Source: Gyrodactylus bullatarudis (taxonomy: Eukaryota; Platyhelminthes; Monogenea; Gyrodactylidea; Gyrodactylidae). Taken from it: a DNA stretch of 16,610 bases. The DNA lies in NCBI GenBank assembly GCA_012064415.1, contig SSNU01002995.1:1-16610 (forward strand), read 5' to 3'. Under the pieces are notes generated by a model that was not told where the DNA came from, did not search any database, and saw nothing but the letters and a program-made list of their open reading frames with translations. Below are positions 8,490 to 16,610 of this stretch, piece by piece; position 1 is the stretch's first letter, and each line of letters begins with the position of its first letter. The translations under genes and the position numbers were made by a program.

Positions 8490-10685
8490 GAATTTTGAAT
8501 TACAGGTCCTATATTTTTCCGATTAGAAATTAGAACTTTGATCGACACAAGATCTTATCATCTTTTCAATTTTGAATACAATTGCGAAATACATAATCAT
8601 AATTTTATCTTTTAAATCTTTTTTTTTAAATATCCCATTTAAACTAATTATAATTGTAACATAGTTATATGCTGCACACAAAATATTAATTTGGCTATAA
8701 TTCAAGGCAATCACATTTTCGAATTCTACGGGAATTGTTTCTTCCTTTTTACTCTTTGATCTTTTTCAAAAACAATAATATAACTTCTCAATTATAATTA
8801 TTGTGGTGTAATGAGTTATGGTGCATTCAAAAGAATACAAGTTTTTCTTTCGAAGGATTGGTTAATTATTTCTTTTTAGATTATTTAAAAGAGAATTATG
8901 GCCTGAGAAAATATATGACTTATAAGCTAAAGGGTTAGTTAGTTTTTTTATGTCTACCTGTAAGTAGTTTTGCTAGTTTTAAATAAAATTGCAATATATA
9001 TTTATATATTGATCACATAATGATAATTTCTATGTGGCATGTGATTTACATTGGGTACGAAAATAACATTGAATTTAGATATGTTCCCAAAAATCCAAGA
9101 AACCTTGAGTTTGAATGAATATTGTAATGAATGGTTGTAGAACGAAAAGTGCCCAATTTCTTCACCGAATTCGAGATTTGTCATTTCAATTTCTTTGAAC
9201 AAGAAAGAAATATTTAATCGATAGATCTCACCCATTTTATTGCTAGTTACTGAACAATTGACATGTCATAAATTAAAATCTAACCAAAGAATCAGTATTA
9301 GTCATTAGAAGATTCTATTATTCTGCATAGTTGGCGGTAAGCGTCAGCCTACAAAATAAAGTTAATTAATTTTATTTTTGTCTATCATTCTATAAATATG
9401 ACAAGAACCCAATATTTCAGTTGGAAATGTTTTTATTCTATTATTAATTTAAGCTTCAATATTTTGATGAGTAATTCATGAACTTTTTCATTATTTTTCT
9501 TAACACAGAGGGACATGGATAATTGATCCGTGAATCCAGGAGTTGACTGAAATTGAAGAACATTGGACTGAATCTTGATTATTTTTAACCAATGTAAGAT
9601 AATCAACATCTATAGAAATATGCTTTGAGAATAGTAGAAGAAGTTTCCAACATCATGCTTCTGAAAGATATTGAATTTAATTTGGAAGGTTTTGAATCCC
9701 CTTTTATTTATTCAAAAAAGTTTTTTGACCGATTAAAATTGTAATATTCATAGAAAAAGAGTAATTTAATTATTTAACGATTGAAAACACAATTTCAAGT
9801 CATTTTGCAACTTTTTTGTACGGAATAATGTGAATTCAAGTTAAAATCATGATAATAAAACATTAAAAAACGTTTTTAATTTGAAGGTTTTTACAATTTT
9901 GTTTACCTAATTCCAGAATTATGGAAACGTATTTTGAAGCAAAATTTGGTCGGATGATACTAAAATACTTGAACATTAGATTTATCATGTCTATGGGCGA
10001 TTTAAGTAATTTTGCCTAAAAACACTGTAAAATTCTACATTGTAATTATTCAAAACCCACTCGTATGATAAACTTTATAAAGTTCCAGCAGTTTCTTCCA
10101 GTTTTTGTTGCCGTCTTCTATTGAGATTAAATGAGAATTTCTTATTCCCATAAAGCTTATATTGTTATATGTCTTGGTAATATATTAAACGTACATTTGA
10201 GAATAAATTGTAATACAAAAGTTATGATTTCCTGGGATGATGTTTATTATATGTCAGAGTTTTTAATCAAGTCGGCATTCCCTTCCAATTTCCTAATTAA
10301 CTTGTACATCTTATGCATACATACATACATAAATTTACTCTTTTTCTTTTTTCTATGACTTGTGCCTTTTTTATCTTATGACGAAAAGAAGATGACCTAA
10401 TGATTATTTCCTGATTGTACTTTAAATATAATAAATAATTCAATCTAGGTAAATATTTCTCTAATTGATTATTATTATATTTATCAGAGAAAATTTTTTG
10501 AAAAATTTATACCCCTTAACGAATCATGAACGAACAATAAATATTTTCGAGCTTACTCAAAAGTTTCATTTCTGGTTTCTGGATTAAAAACCCTATTTTC
10601 AATCGTAAAGCTAATTGACTAAAAGACGTTAGAAATCTAAAGTTTTTTTGATATCCTAATCAAATTACTTACTTTTATGATTTGA
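8490..10685. other. Long AT-rich stretch, no supported gene
   Basis: There is no coding frame longer than 77 codons and no RNA gene. Small structures are a perfect 9-bp inverted repeat CAATATATA-TT-TATATATTG at 8992-9011, and a CATA tetranucleotide run at about 10316-10331. The minus frame 9002-9235 (ATG start, 77 codons) has passable composition but nothing recognisable. Confidence 0.55.
8992..9011. repeat. Perfect AT palindrome
   Basis: CAATATATA and TATATATTG flank a two-base centre. It is probably simple sequence. Confidence 0.6.
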
Positions 10686-10689
10686 AGAA

Positions 10690-11170
10690 AAAAAATTATT
10701 TTTACGAAAGATAAAATCATTTTTCAAATATCAAATTGGCGCCATATTCCCATTTTTTCGAACTTTAAAATCGAGATTTTTATTGATTTGAAAGTGTGAG
10801 TTAAAAGAAGTTTTTCAGAAACAGAATTATAATTAACACTGTAAAATTTCTGACAGGTCCATTATTTTCGAGGAATTTTGATTTATCCAAATTTCATTGA
10901 TTATCAAGTAGTGAAAATGATCAAGATAACGAAATTCAACTCCTAAACGATACTGAGATGTTTCATTTGATCAGATTTAGCATGATCGATTTTCTTATTC
11001 AATTTTGATACTGAAAAACTTCACTCGACCATTCTACCACTTTTAAATCAATAAAAATTTCCAGCTCAAATTGAAATTTGAAAAATAGCCATATTTTTCT
11101 ACAAACGGTAAAAGTAAGAATTCGATATTTTTTCAAATTCATAGATTCCCAACTTCATGTCAATTGGCTT
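10690..11170 (+). mobile_element. Foldback MITE, family A, 3' end intact
   Basis: The right end AGATTCCCAACTTCATGTCAATTGG (11143-11167) matches the family A terminus with a few changes. Internal arms are imperfectly inverted: about 10723-10800 (GCGCCATATTCCC, then TTTTTATTGATTTGAAAGTG) against about 11024-11098 (CACTTTTAAATCAATAAAAA). The centre 10890-10985 matches the centre of the 1586-2160 copy. The left terminus is eroded. Confidence 0.65.
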
Positions 11171-11655
11171 TTAAATGTTATTGGTTAATATCATTGTTTT
11201 TAAAATCATTATTTTGGAATTATTTTTATTCAAGGAAATGCTTCCCATGTACTTGTAAAAGAAAACAATTGATACATTTCTTGTTTCAATCTGTCCCAAT
11301 TTCTTTGCCGATTTTCTTTCAATCAAATACTTTTATACTAAGAGAACTAAACAAAACACCACATACACTATTATTTCTTGGGCTAGAAAAGGGGATATTA
11401 TATAGTTATTTTTTTCCGATCCTAAGTGTCTAGAATTTATTGAAATTTTTATTTCTCACCACTTATAATTTATTCATCAAATGAATGTCTTAATGGATAT
11501 TGGAGCCTCTTTTATCTGTCTGAGAAAATGAATAATTATTTATTTTGCTATAGTTTCCCACATCAAAATCCTCTGGCACCAGCTTTGGGCTAAGATTAAT
11601 GGTGATATAGGACATTAATTCATATATCGTATAAATGAATATCATCAGTAGAAGC

Positions 11656-11733
11656 TTTAGTTGATATGAAGATAAGAATTTCCAATTTCACTGAACTTTA
11701 AAGTCTAATTTTGATCCGAGATTACTATATTTC
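11656..11733 (+). mobile_element. Family A MITE, 5' end, interrupted
   Basis: TTTAGTTGATATGAAGATAA begins the family A terminus at 11656, and TCTAATTTTGATCC at 11704 matches the inner arm edge of the copy at 3040-3430. The homology stops at the left boundary of the element at 11742, which suggests a nested insertion. Confidence 0.6.
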
Positions 11734-11741
11734 GTTAAATT

Positions 11742-12328
11742 AAAGGGGGTGATACAAAAACAATGGGTAGGGTGAGTAAAATAATCAAAAAATAGGTGAT
11801 ATTCGAGGTATTTCCAAAAAAATAGGAATATGATCACTGATCACCATTAATATCTGGGGTAGAGAAGTATTTATAATGATTGGGATATATCAATCAATAT
11901 ATATGATCAAATAAAATAAGTCAATCGTACGTTTAATCTGTATTAACACCTATTTTGTACCTATTTTTCCAAGTTCAATTCGAAATGGCAATTTAACTTA
12001 AATTTACGTACATTCTTTTTTAGTTAGCTTATACTAGCAAAGAACCTCACATCTATCGAGTTGTCAAAGATCGTAGAAATACAATATTCAAGATAGTGAA
12101 CTAAATCATCTTCAAACGAATCAACTCTCTCTAATAATAAAGTTAGCAATTTTAGGTATTATTTGAAACCCGCGAGGCATTGGATTCAGGACCAGATACT
12201 AATGGTGATCAATGATCATATTCTCATTTTTTTGCAAGTACTTCGAACATCACCTATTATACTTCATCTGACATCTATTTTTTGATCATTTTACTGACCC
12301 TACCCATTGCTTTTGTATTTACCCCTAG
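11742..12328. mobile_element. Non-autonomous DNA transposon with long terminal inverted repeats
   Basis: The left arm (11742-11857) is inverted at 12192-12328. Shared blocks include CAATGGGTAGGGT, ATCAAAAAATAG, and ATATGATCA-TGATCACCATTA. The right arm carries about 20 extra bases. The outer ends are AAAGGGGGTGATAC on the left and, reversed, CTAGGGGTAAATAC on the right, resembling the C/T-A-GGGG ends of hAT elements. The flanks GTTAAATT and ATTAAATG agree at six of eight positions in register, so they may be a decayed 8-bp duplication. The 330-bp centre has no transposase. Confidence 0.8.
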
Positions 12329-12441
12329 ATTAAATGACGAAAGGAGCTCAAATATTAAAAAATGTACAAACTTGACGATATTTTAAAAATATAAGAAATT
12401 TAATTCCTTGAAGACATAAGTTACCTAATTTCCCAAAAGAT

Positions 12442-12531
12442 ATTTTGAGATTGCTGACTGGAAGCAATCCTTGTTACAATCTTTCGTTCATTCTAAACAT
12501 TAGCATGGCTTCCAGTCAGCAATCTCTAAAT
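12442..12531. repeat. 90-nt hairpin with 23-bp near-perfect stem
   Basis: GAGATTGCTGACTGGAAGC (12447-12465) is exactly inverted at 12508-12526. Four more outer pairs follow after one mismatch (12446 opposite 12527). The loop is 42 nt (12466-12507). Size and stem length are in the range of small-RNA precursors. The stem is unusually free of bulges and the loop is long, so a tiny foldback element is equally possible. No flanking duplication is obvious. Confidence 0.8.
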
Positions 12532-12539
12532 TTATTCAG

Positions 12540-13150
12540 GTGAGATTCTATGTTCCTCAAATACAATTTTTACGGCCAATTTCTATAGAACATTTGCCCC
12601 CTTATATTTTTGTTTATCTGATTGACATGGAAGAGAATCCATTGCGGTGAGTTTTAATAATACAAAATGATCTTCTCTAATTTAATCGTTTTCACCAGTG
12701 TTTCTGTCGACATTTTGACAAAAAGTTAAATATCTCTGACAAAAGCGTGCGAGAAAACGATCAATGACAGAGAATCAGTCTTCAATTTTCAAGACTTGCT
12801 TACACTGTATAATATATACAGTACTCCCTCTTTAATAACTGTGTAAAAGTTATCCCCCTAATTTCTACCCCTCGAAAAATCTCTTTCGTAAATTGTGACT
12901 ATTTGTAAGCAGACATATTTACCCAAAAATAGGCTAAAAATTAATTCTCAACTAAATTAATACCTTTCGAAAGAGATTTTTCTGCTGATCATTTCCATAC
13001 CGTGTTTAGTAGGGCTAATTCTAATAGAATTTGCAGAAAGCAACTTTAAAAATATTCTTGAAATTAAAAATCAGTATAAAAATTTGAGAAAATCTTTCTC
13101 ACTATTTCTCTCACATAGGGTGGGGTTATTATCCACATCAATTGTGCAAT
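12540..13150. other. AT-rich stretch with scattered inverted repeats
   Basis: No gene is seen. ACTGTATA-ATA-TATACAGT is a perfect 8-bp stem at 12804-12822. A 15-bp inverted repeat GAAAAATCTCTTTCG is at 12874-12888 and 12968-12982. The string TACAGTACTCCCTCTTTAAT from 12817 resembles a TA-flanked Tc1/mariner-type end (CAGTACTCCCTC), but no opposite end is found. Confidence 0.5.
12874..12982. repeat. 15-bp perfect inverted repeat pair
   Basis: GAAAAATCTCTTTCG at 12874-12888 is reversed at 12968-12982 across 79 nt. One 15-bp match per window is expected by chance, though rarely this close together. Confidence 0.55.
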
Positions 13151-13156
13151 GAGTCA

Positions 13157-13402
13157 TTAATGACATATATTTGTAATGTTATGTAATGCATTCACAGGAG
13201 CCCGTAAGTCCCCCCAAACATTTGGATAAACATTTATTTTTGAAAATGCTTTCATATGAAATAGTGATTTGATTGACTCCCTCAAACTCAACTTCACTAG
13301 GATGGATTTTTGATAATTAACAAGAACTATTTCAAGTTGAGATTCTCTGCCTTTGCGCATTCTTGTACTACGAATAAGAAATAAAAATAAATTTCCCAAC
13401 AT
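13157..13402 (-). CDS. Possible exon or 81-aa frame, unknown
   Basis: The minus strand is open for 81 codons. Just inside the frame a good acceptor lies at about 13373-13400 (a long T-rich tract ending ATTCGTAG), after which the composition becomes balanced. It includes MRKGRESQLEIVLVNYQKSI and later a NVWGDLRAPVNAL stretch, so K, R, E, D, G and P are all represented, unlike most frames here. It ends at TAA. It could be a terminal exon beginning near 13373. No family is recognised, no partner exon is identified, and chance remains likely. Confidence 0.2.
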   Translation of the reverse strand: MLGNLFLFLIRSTRMRKGRESQLEIVLVNYQKSILVKLSLRESIKSLFHMKAFSKINVYPNVWGDLRAPVNALHNITNICH

Positions 13403-13680
13403 TCAAACAAAATAAAGTGTTGATTGCCTAGAGAATCTTAAATTCACAATATTTTCAACACTAATTGCTGTAAACACCTCAACTTTTAATGAATAATTGC
13501 GTCTGGTTTTGAATATCCCGTAATAGACATTTTATTATTCTATTTAAATAGAGAATTAAAAGGTTCCTTTAAACTAAACTTGAAAATCCTAGCTTAAATA
13601 ATTCTGTATTAAACTTATCTAAAGTTAGAATATTTTCATAATGGAATAGCTGATTATTCCCCTATTATTCCTGTTTTAGG

Positions 13681-13800
13681 GTTGTGGTCTCTTATTGGAC
13701 TGGAGCTGAGATAAATTTGACTAATACATACTCAGTTCAGCTCAGAACTATTGATAGAGTCAGATCTTACAAATCAGTTCATGTTAACCATGGATTCTAA
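13681..13800 (+). CDS. Possible 39-codon terminal exon in a GC-richer patch
   Basis: After an acceptor-like TTCCTGTTTTAG (ending 13679), a frame of 39 codons runs to TAA at 13798-13800. It begins VVVSYWTGAEINLTNTYSVQ and continues with arginine and histidine residues. The patch is visibly richer in G+C than its surroundings. A second frame over the same bases is also open for about 34 codons and looks equally protein-like, which argues for caution. No family is recognised. Confidence 0.15.
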   Translation, partial: VVVSYWTGAEINLTNTYSVQLRTIDRVRSYKSVHVNHGF

Positions 13801-13855
13801 ACAAATTACTTTGCTGTGCGATCCTGTGCGCCAATTTAATTTGTCAAATTGCGCC

Positions 13856-14145
13856 AAAAAATTTATATATGGGTATTTGACAAAAAGTGAATAGTATTTT
13901 CACAAATTCAATAGTTGTATACGCTCTATTATCAAAATTCAAATAATTCTTTTCACAAAATGTATTGGTGTGTTCGAGATTTTCAGAGCGTACATTGGTT
14001 TTTGCAATTAATGTATACATTGTGGAGGTATTTATTAAAAAATTATTTTAACAGTAGACCTCTGTTATTAAAAGGTTATTTTCAAATACTTCGGCATGCA
14101 TCACTGATTCTTTTATCAAATAGCCTACCCATATATAAATTTTTT
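13856..14145. repeat. 290-bp interval bracketed by a 20-bp inverted repeat
   Basis: AAAAAATTTATATATGGGTA at 13856-13875 is exactly inverted at 14126-14145. GTCAA occurs just outside each arm (13842-13846 and 14146-14150), which might be part of a target duplication. A 95-codon plus-strand frame (13915-14202) crosses the right arm, but it uses a non-ATG start and has low-complexity stretches, so it is not called. A further small MITE is the likely explanation. Confidence 0.55.
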
Positions 14146-14209
14146 GTCAATATCCCTTTGTTGTATTACGATATCAATTATAAAGAAATAATTAAAATTT
14201 GAAACAGAT

Positions 14210-15360
14210 TACTCAAAGAGATATTTCTAAATTGTACTTTTAACCTAAGGTATATTTTTGCAATAAAAATTATGAATAAAATTCATACATATAGCAAAAT
14301 AAATATATTTTTGTAATAAAGAAAATTTTTATTCAAATGGAATTTCCACAGAAGAAATACAGTTGGTTATCAATTCCTGTTTTGGTATATAAATATTTCT
14401 TAGTTAATTAAAAAGTTTTATAAAAAGTACAAACTCAGCTACAGAAATGACGGAGAGAACTTTATTCAATTTTTTCTTAGTGATAAATATATTGAATGAT
14501 TCTCTGAGCAACCTTTTTCACACATAAAGCCGAATGATGTGAAATTAGAAATCTAATTACATTCAATTTCACATATGATGACTCGAGATAAATTAAATAT
14601 TTCATGGAGGTTTAGTTTTATACCTCTCTGTCCCAAATCAGTAGCCAAGGACCAATCAGAATTGAGCAGATTTTTTCTATTCCCAATATTTCACAACTTT
14701 CCATAAAGTGTTTGTTTTAAAATTAGATACTACATGTTATGCCTCATGAGATAGAGAATTTTTTGCTCTTTCAAATCGACTAAAAATCATTGCTGTGTAA
14801 TAACTGAGATTAAATAACTCTGTTATCTTAGGGTGTACAGAAAAAAGAATTGCACCATTCTATAGGCAATTGAATATCCCATGTTTTCCCTGAATATTTT
14901 TGAGAAACTGTTAAAGGTGTAAGATTCCTTGCAAATATAAATCGGCTAACAAAACTTTTAACTAGGAAACTGTTGATGATAAAATATGAATTTCACAAAA
15001 AGCCAAAACAAGATAGAGAGAATATCCAAAAAAAACCCCAGAAGATAGAAATTTAAAATGTGTGAATAGCATTCCAGTTGTCAATCCCCTTTTACCAAAA
15101 AGTCTATACAATACAGTTGTTGTTAGATGTGTTACCATTGAATTTTTGAAAGATCTTGGATTTGCAGTAAAAATGATGAAGAACTCGAATTAAAGGGATC
15201 GAAACTTTTTGAGGATTCAAAATCTTGATCAGTCTCAGATGATATTCTAAACAAGATCAACTTCTAGTAAACCTGCAATTATTTCAAAAAAAGGGAGGAA
15301 AATTAATCAGTAAATTAAGAGAAAGCGAATGGATGAATTCCTAAGTGTAGAGGGGGCCCA
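14210..15360. other. AT-rich stretch, no supported gene
   Basis: A 10-bp inverted repeat ATGTGAAATT is at 14537-14546 and 14565-14574. GACCAATCAGAAT at 14650-14662 repeats 2253-2265 (see the separate repeat entries). No gene is seen. Confidence 0.55.
14650..14680 (+). repeat. Dispersed repeat C, second copy
   Basis: Shares GACCAATCAGAAT, then an AGCA block and TTTTTTCTAT, with 2253-2284. Confidence 0.5.
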
Positions 15361-15505
15361 AGTCTGGAGAAGAAACGGAAGTGATACATCCTAGGAACTT
15401 ACTTACCAAAATCTTAACCAATCGAAAGACAGAAAAATATGCATTGTAATACTAAATTTTAATCCTGGATTAAGTCTGAAGAGACCCGGCGAAATAAAAC
15501 GTTTA

Positions 15506-15646
15506 TCACTTACTTTTTGCTTGTTCTCCATCCTTCTTTATGAGTTTATAATCGAGTAACAATATACTTGATGAATTTTGGCAATATAACCGTTCAAGAT
15601 CAGCTTTCTTAAGAAGCAAATTTTCATAGTTTAAAAAATTTGAAAA
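15506..15646 (-). CDS. Possible exon (46-codon open stretch), unknown product
   Basis: After an in-frame TAG at 15647-15649, the minus strand is open for 46 codons to TGA at 15506-15508. Its middle part reads ENLLLKKADLERLYCQNSSS and then about 20 more residues with DYKLIKKDGEQAK. A strong donor, GTAAGTG, begins at 15513 just before the stop. An acceptor-like CTCTTCAG ends at 15476, which would give a 38-nt intron. A second donor GTAAGTAAG at 15406 pairs with a strong pyrimidine-rich acceptor, TTCTTCTCCAG, ending at 15364 (43 nt). Joined frames soon hit stops, so the model is incomplete. No family is recognised. Confidence 0.22.
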   Translation of the reverse strand, partial: FSNFLNYENLLLKKADLERLYCQNSSSILLLDYKLIKKDGEQAKSK

Positions 15647-15649
15647 CTA

Positions 15650-16610
15650 TTTCTGCAAGTAGCATTGTTATGAGAATAAATTGTTCCAAAACATGAATTC
15701 CAACAGATTAAAGAATTCACAATCACGAAAAAAAATCATGATTTAATCATACATTTATTTTTAAATCTCTTTCATCCTTAAGATTCTACCCATATTCTAA
15801 CCTCAGACATCTAGGAAAGAAAAAATTTTTAAAAAGTTTTAATCTCTTATTTTGAAGAACTATTTCAGACCTCTGCTAGCAATGGTATTTGAAATCTTCA
15901 ATAAAATATATATTTTACTAATTTCTTAATTCTTTAAATATTCTTATTTAATCGAAAATATTCTGAGGTTGGTGACTGAAAGTCATGCTGGGGTTAAGAA
16001 CAATAAGGCTTCATTTTTGTCGGTTCTCTTCGGACCAAACACCGACTTGTTATATTAATATATATGGAAATTTAGAGAACATTATAAAATCTGACCAATA
16101 ACAATCATTCAACCGTTCAGGACCAACGAGAGCAGCTTATTTTTTTAAATCTTATGCAAGACGCACAATGTATCTCTAATGGATGTTTTATCAACCAAAT
16201 TTATAACTGAACCCTGATACCTATTTGTGTTCTTTCATGAATTTTTTTTGATTGAAGGAATTTCGAAGAATTTTTCTACTTTCAAATCTAGAAAATTGGA
16301 AAAAAATTCTTATGTTAACCCTTTTAGTGCCGATGGGAATAAAGCCAGTTGTAAATTTCTTTATGGTTCATCAGTAGTGACACATAAATAGTGATAAAAG
16401 TTTTAAATTCAATGAAAATAATATTTTACAAATTTTGAAAGAAGTATAGTAAAAGTTGAAAAATATAAGAATATAATGTGAGCACACCAAAACTCTTCAA
16501 TAAATAGTAACAGTGAAGAGAAAAGTGAAAAAGCTCACATAGGCCAGGGTAATTGAAGATTATAAGAGTAATTTTTCTGAACACACAGGTTTGGTTTAAA
16601 GTGATTGATG
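15650..16610. other. AT-rich stretch, no supported gene
   Basis: AAGTCATGCTGGGGTTAAGA at 15980-15999 nearly repeats 21-40 at the other end of the window. A small hairpin GTCGGT/ACCGAC occupies about 16019-16046. The last 120 bases contain a polar open stretch on the plus strand (16480-16550) that is A-rich and not convincing as coding. Confidence 0.5.

Noticed and set aside
9002..9235. Minus-strand 77-codon frame with ATG
   Set aside because: Composition is passable, but there is no motif, neighbour or splice context, and the length is within chance.
10131..10358. Plus-strand 75-codon frame
   Set aside because: It ends in a phenylalanine run from T-rich DNA and crosses a CATA microsatellite.
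11164..11433. Plus-strand 89-codon hydrophobic frame
   Set aside because: It has a non-ATG start inside a transposon end, and its hydrophobicity comes from T-richness.
13915..14202. Plus-strand 95-codon frame, the longest in the window
   Set aside because: It has a non-ATG start, crosses an arm of the 20-bp inverted repeat, and shows no recognised motif.
1..16610. CRISPR array, operon structure or prokaryotic origin
   Set aside because: No regularly spaced direct repeats, no packed genes and no ribosome-binding sites; the MITE-rich AT landscape points to a eukaryotic nucleus.

Overview
The window is strongly A+T-rich (about 70% by eye). It has no recognisable protein gene, rRNA, intact tRNA or CRISPR array on either strand. 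The longest open frames are about 95 codons, roughly what random sequence of this composition gives. There is no operon-like packing and there are no ribosome-binding sites. Many short inverted-repeat elements sit in non-coding DNA. This fits intergenic or intronic nuclear DNA of a eukaryote, most likely an AT-rich invertebrate. That is inference: nothing here names the species.

The clearest content is transposon-derived. (1) Family A is a foldback, MITE-like family with ends close to ATATGAAGATGRGAATTT and long internal inverted arms. Copies or fragments lie near 0.2, 1.6-2.16, 3.0-3.43, 4.3-4.55, 5.0-5.2, 6.6-6.8, 8.36-8.48, 10.7-11.17 and 11.66-11.73 kb. (2) A compact 314-bp element (6198-6511) has 17-bp terminal inverted repeats and a perfect 8-bp target duplication, TGCGTCAC. 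(3) A 587-bp element (11742-12328) has arms of about 115-140 bp and has landed in or beside a family A copy. (4) A 140-bp inverted duplication with one mismatch (2482-2621 and 2818-2957) would give a long double-stranded RNA if transcribed. (5) A 90-nt hairpin (12442-12531) has a 23-bp stem. (6) A 20-bp inverted repeat brackets 13856-14145.

Coding evidence is weak throughout. A few short open stretches have protein-like composition, and some lie next to good splice consensus. The best are a minus-strand candidate exon at 15514-15646, the minus-strand frame at 13157-13402, a plus-strand 60-codon frame at 8075-8257, and a minus-strand frame at 4730-4939 that shows a gap-free but weak resemblance to a TBP repeat. 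All are given at low confidence and may be chance.

The stretches 250-1440, 3430-4180, 5450-6190, 6800-8070, 8490-10690, 12540-13150, 14200-15360 and 15650-16610 hold only AT-rich sequence with short palindromes or repeat scraps.
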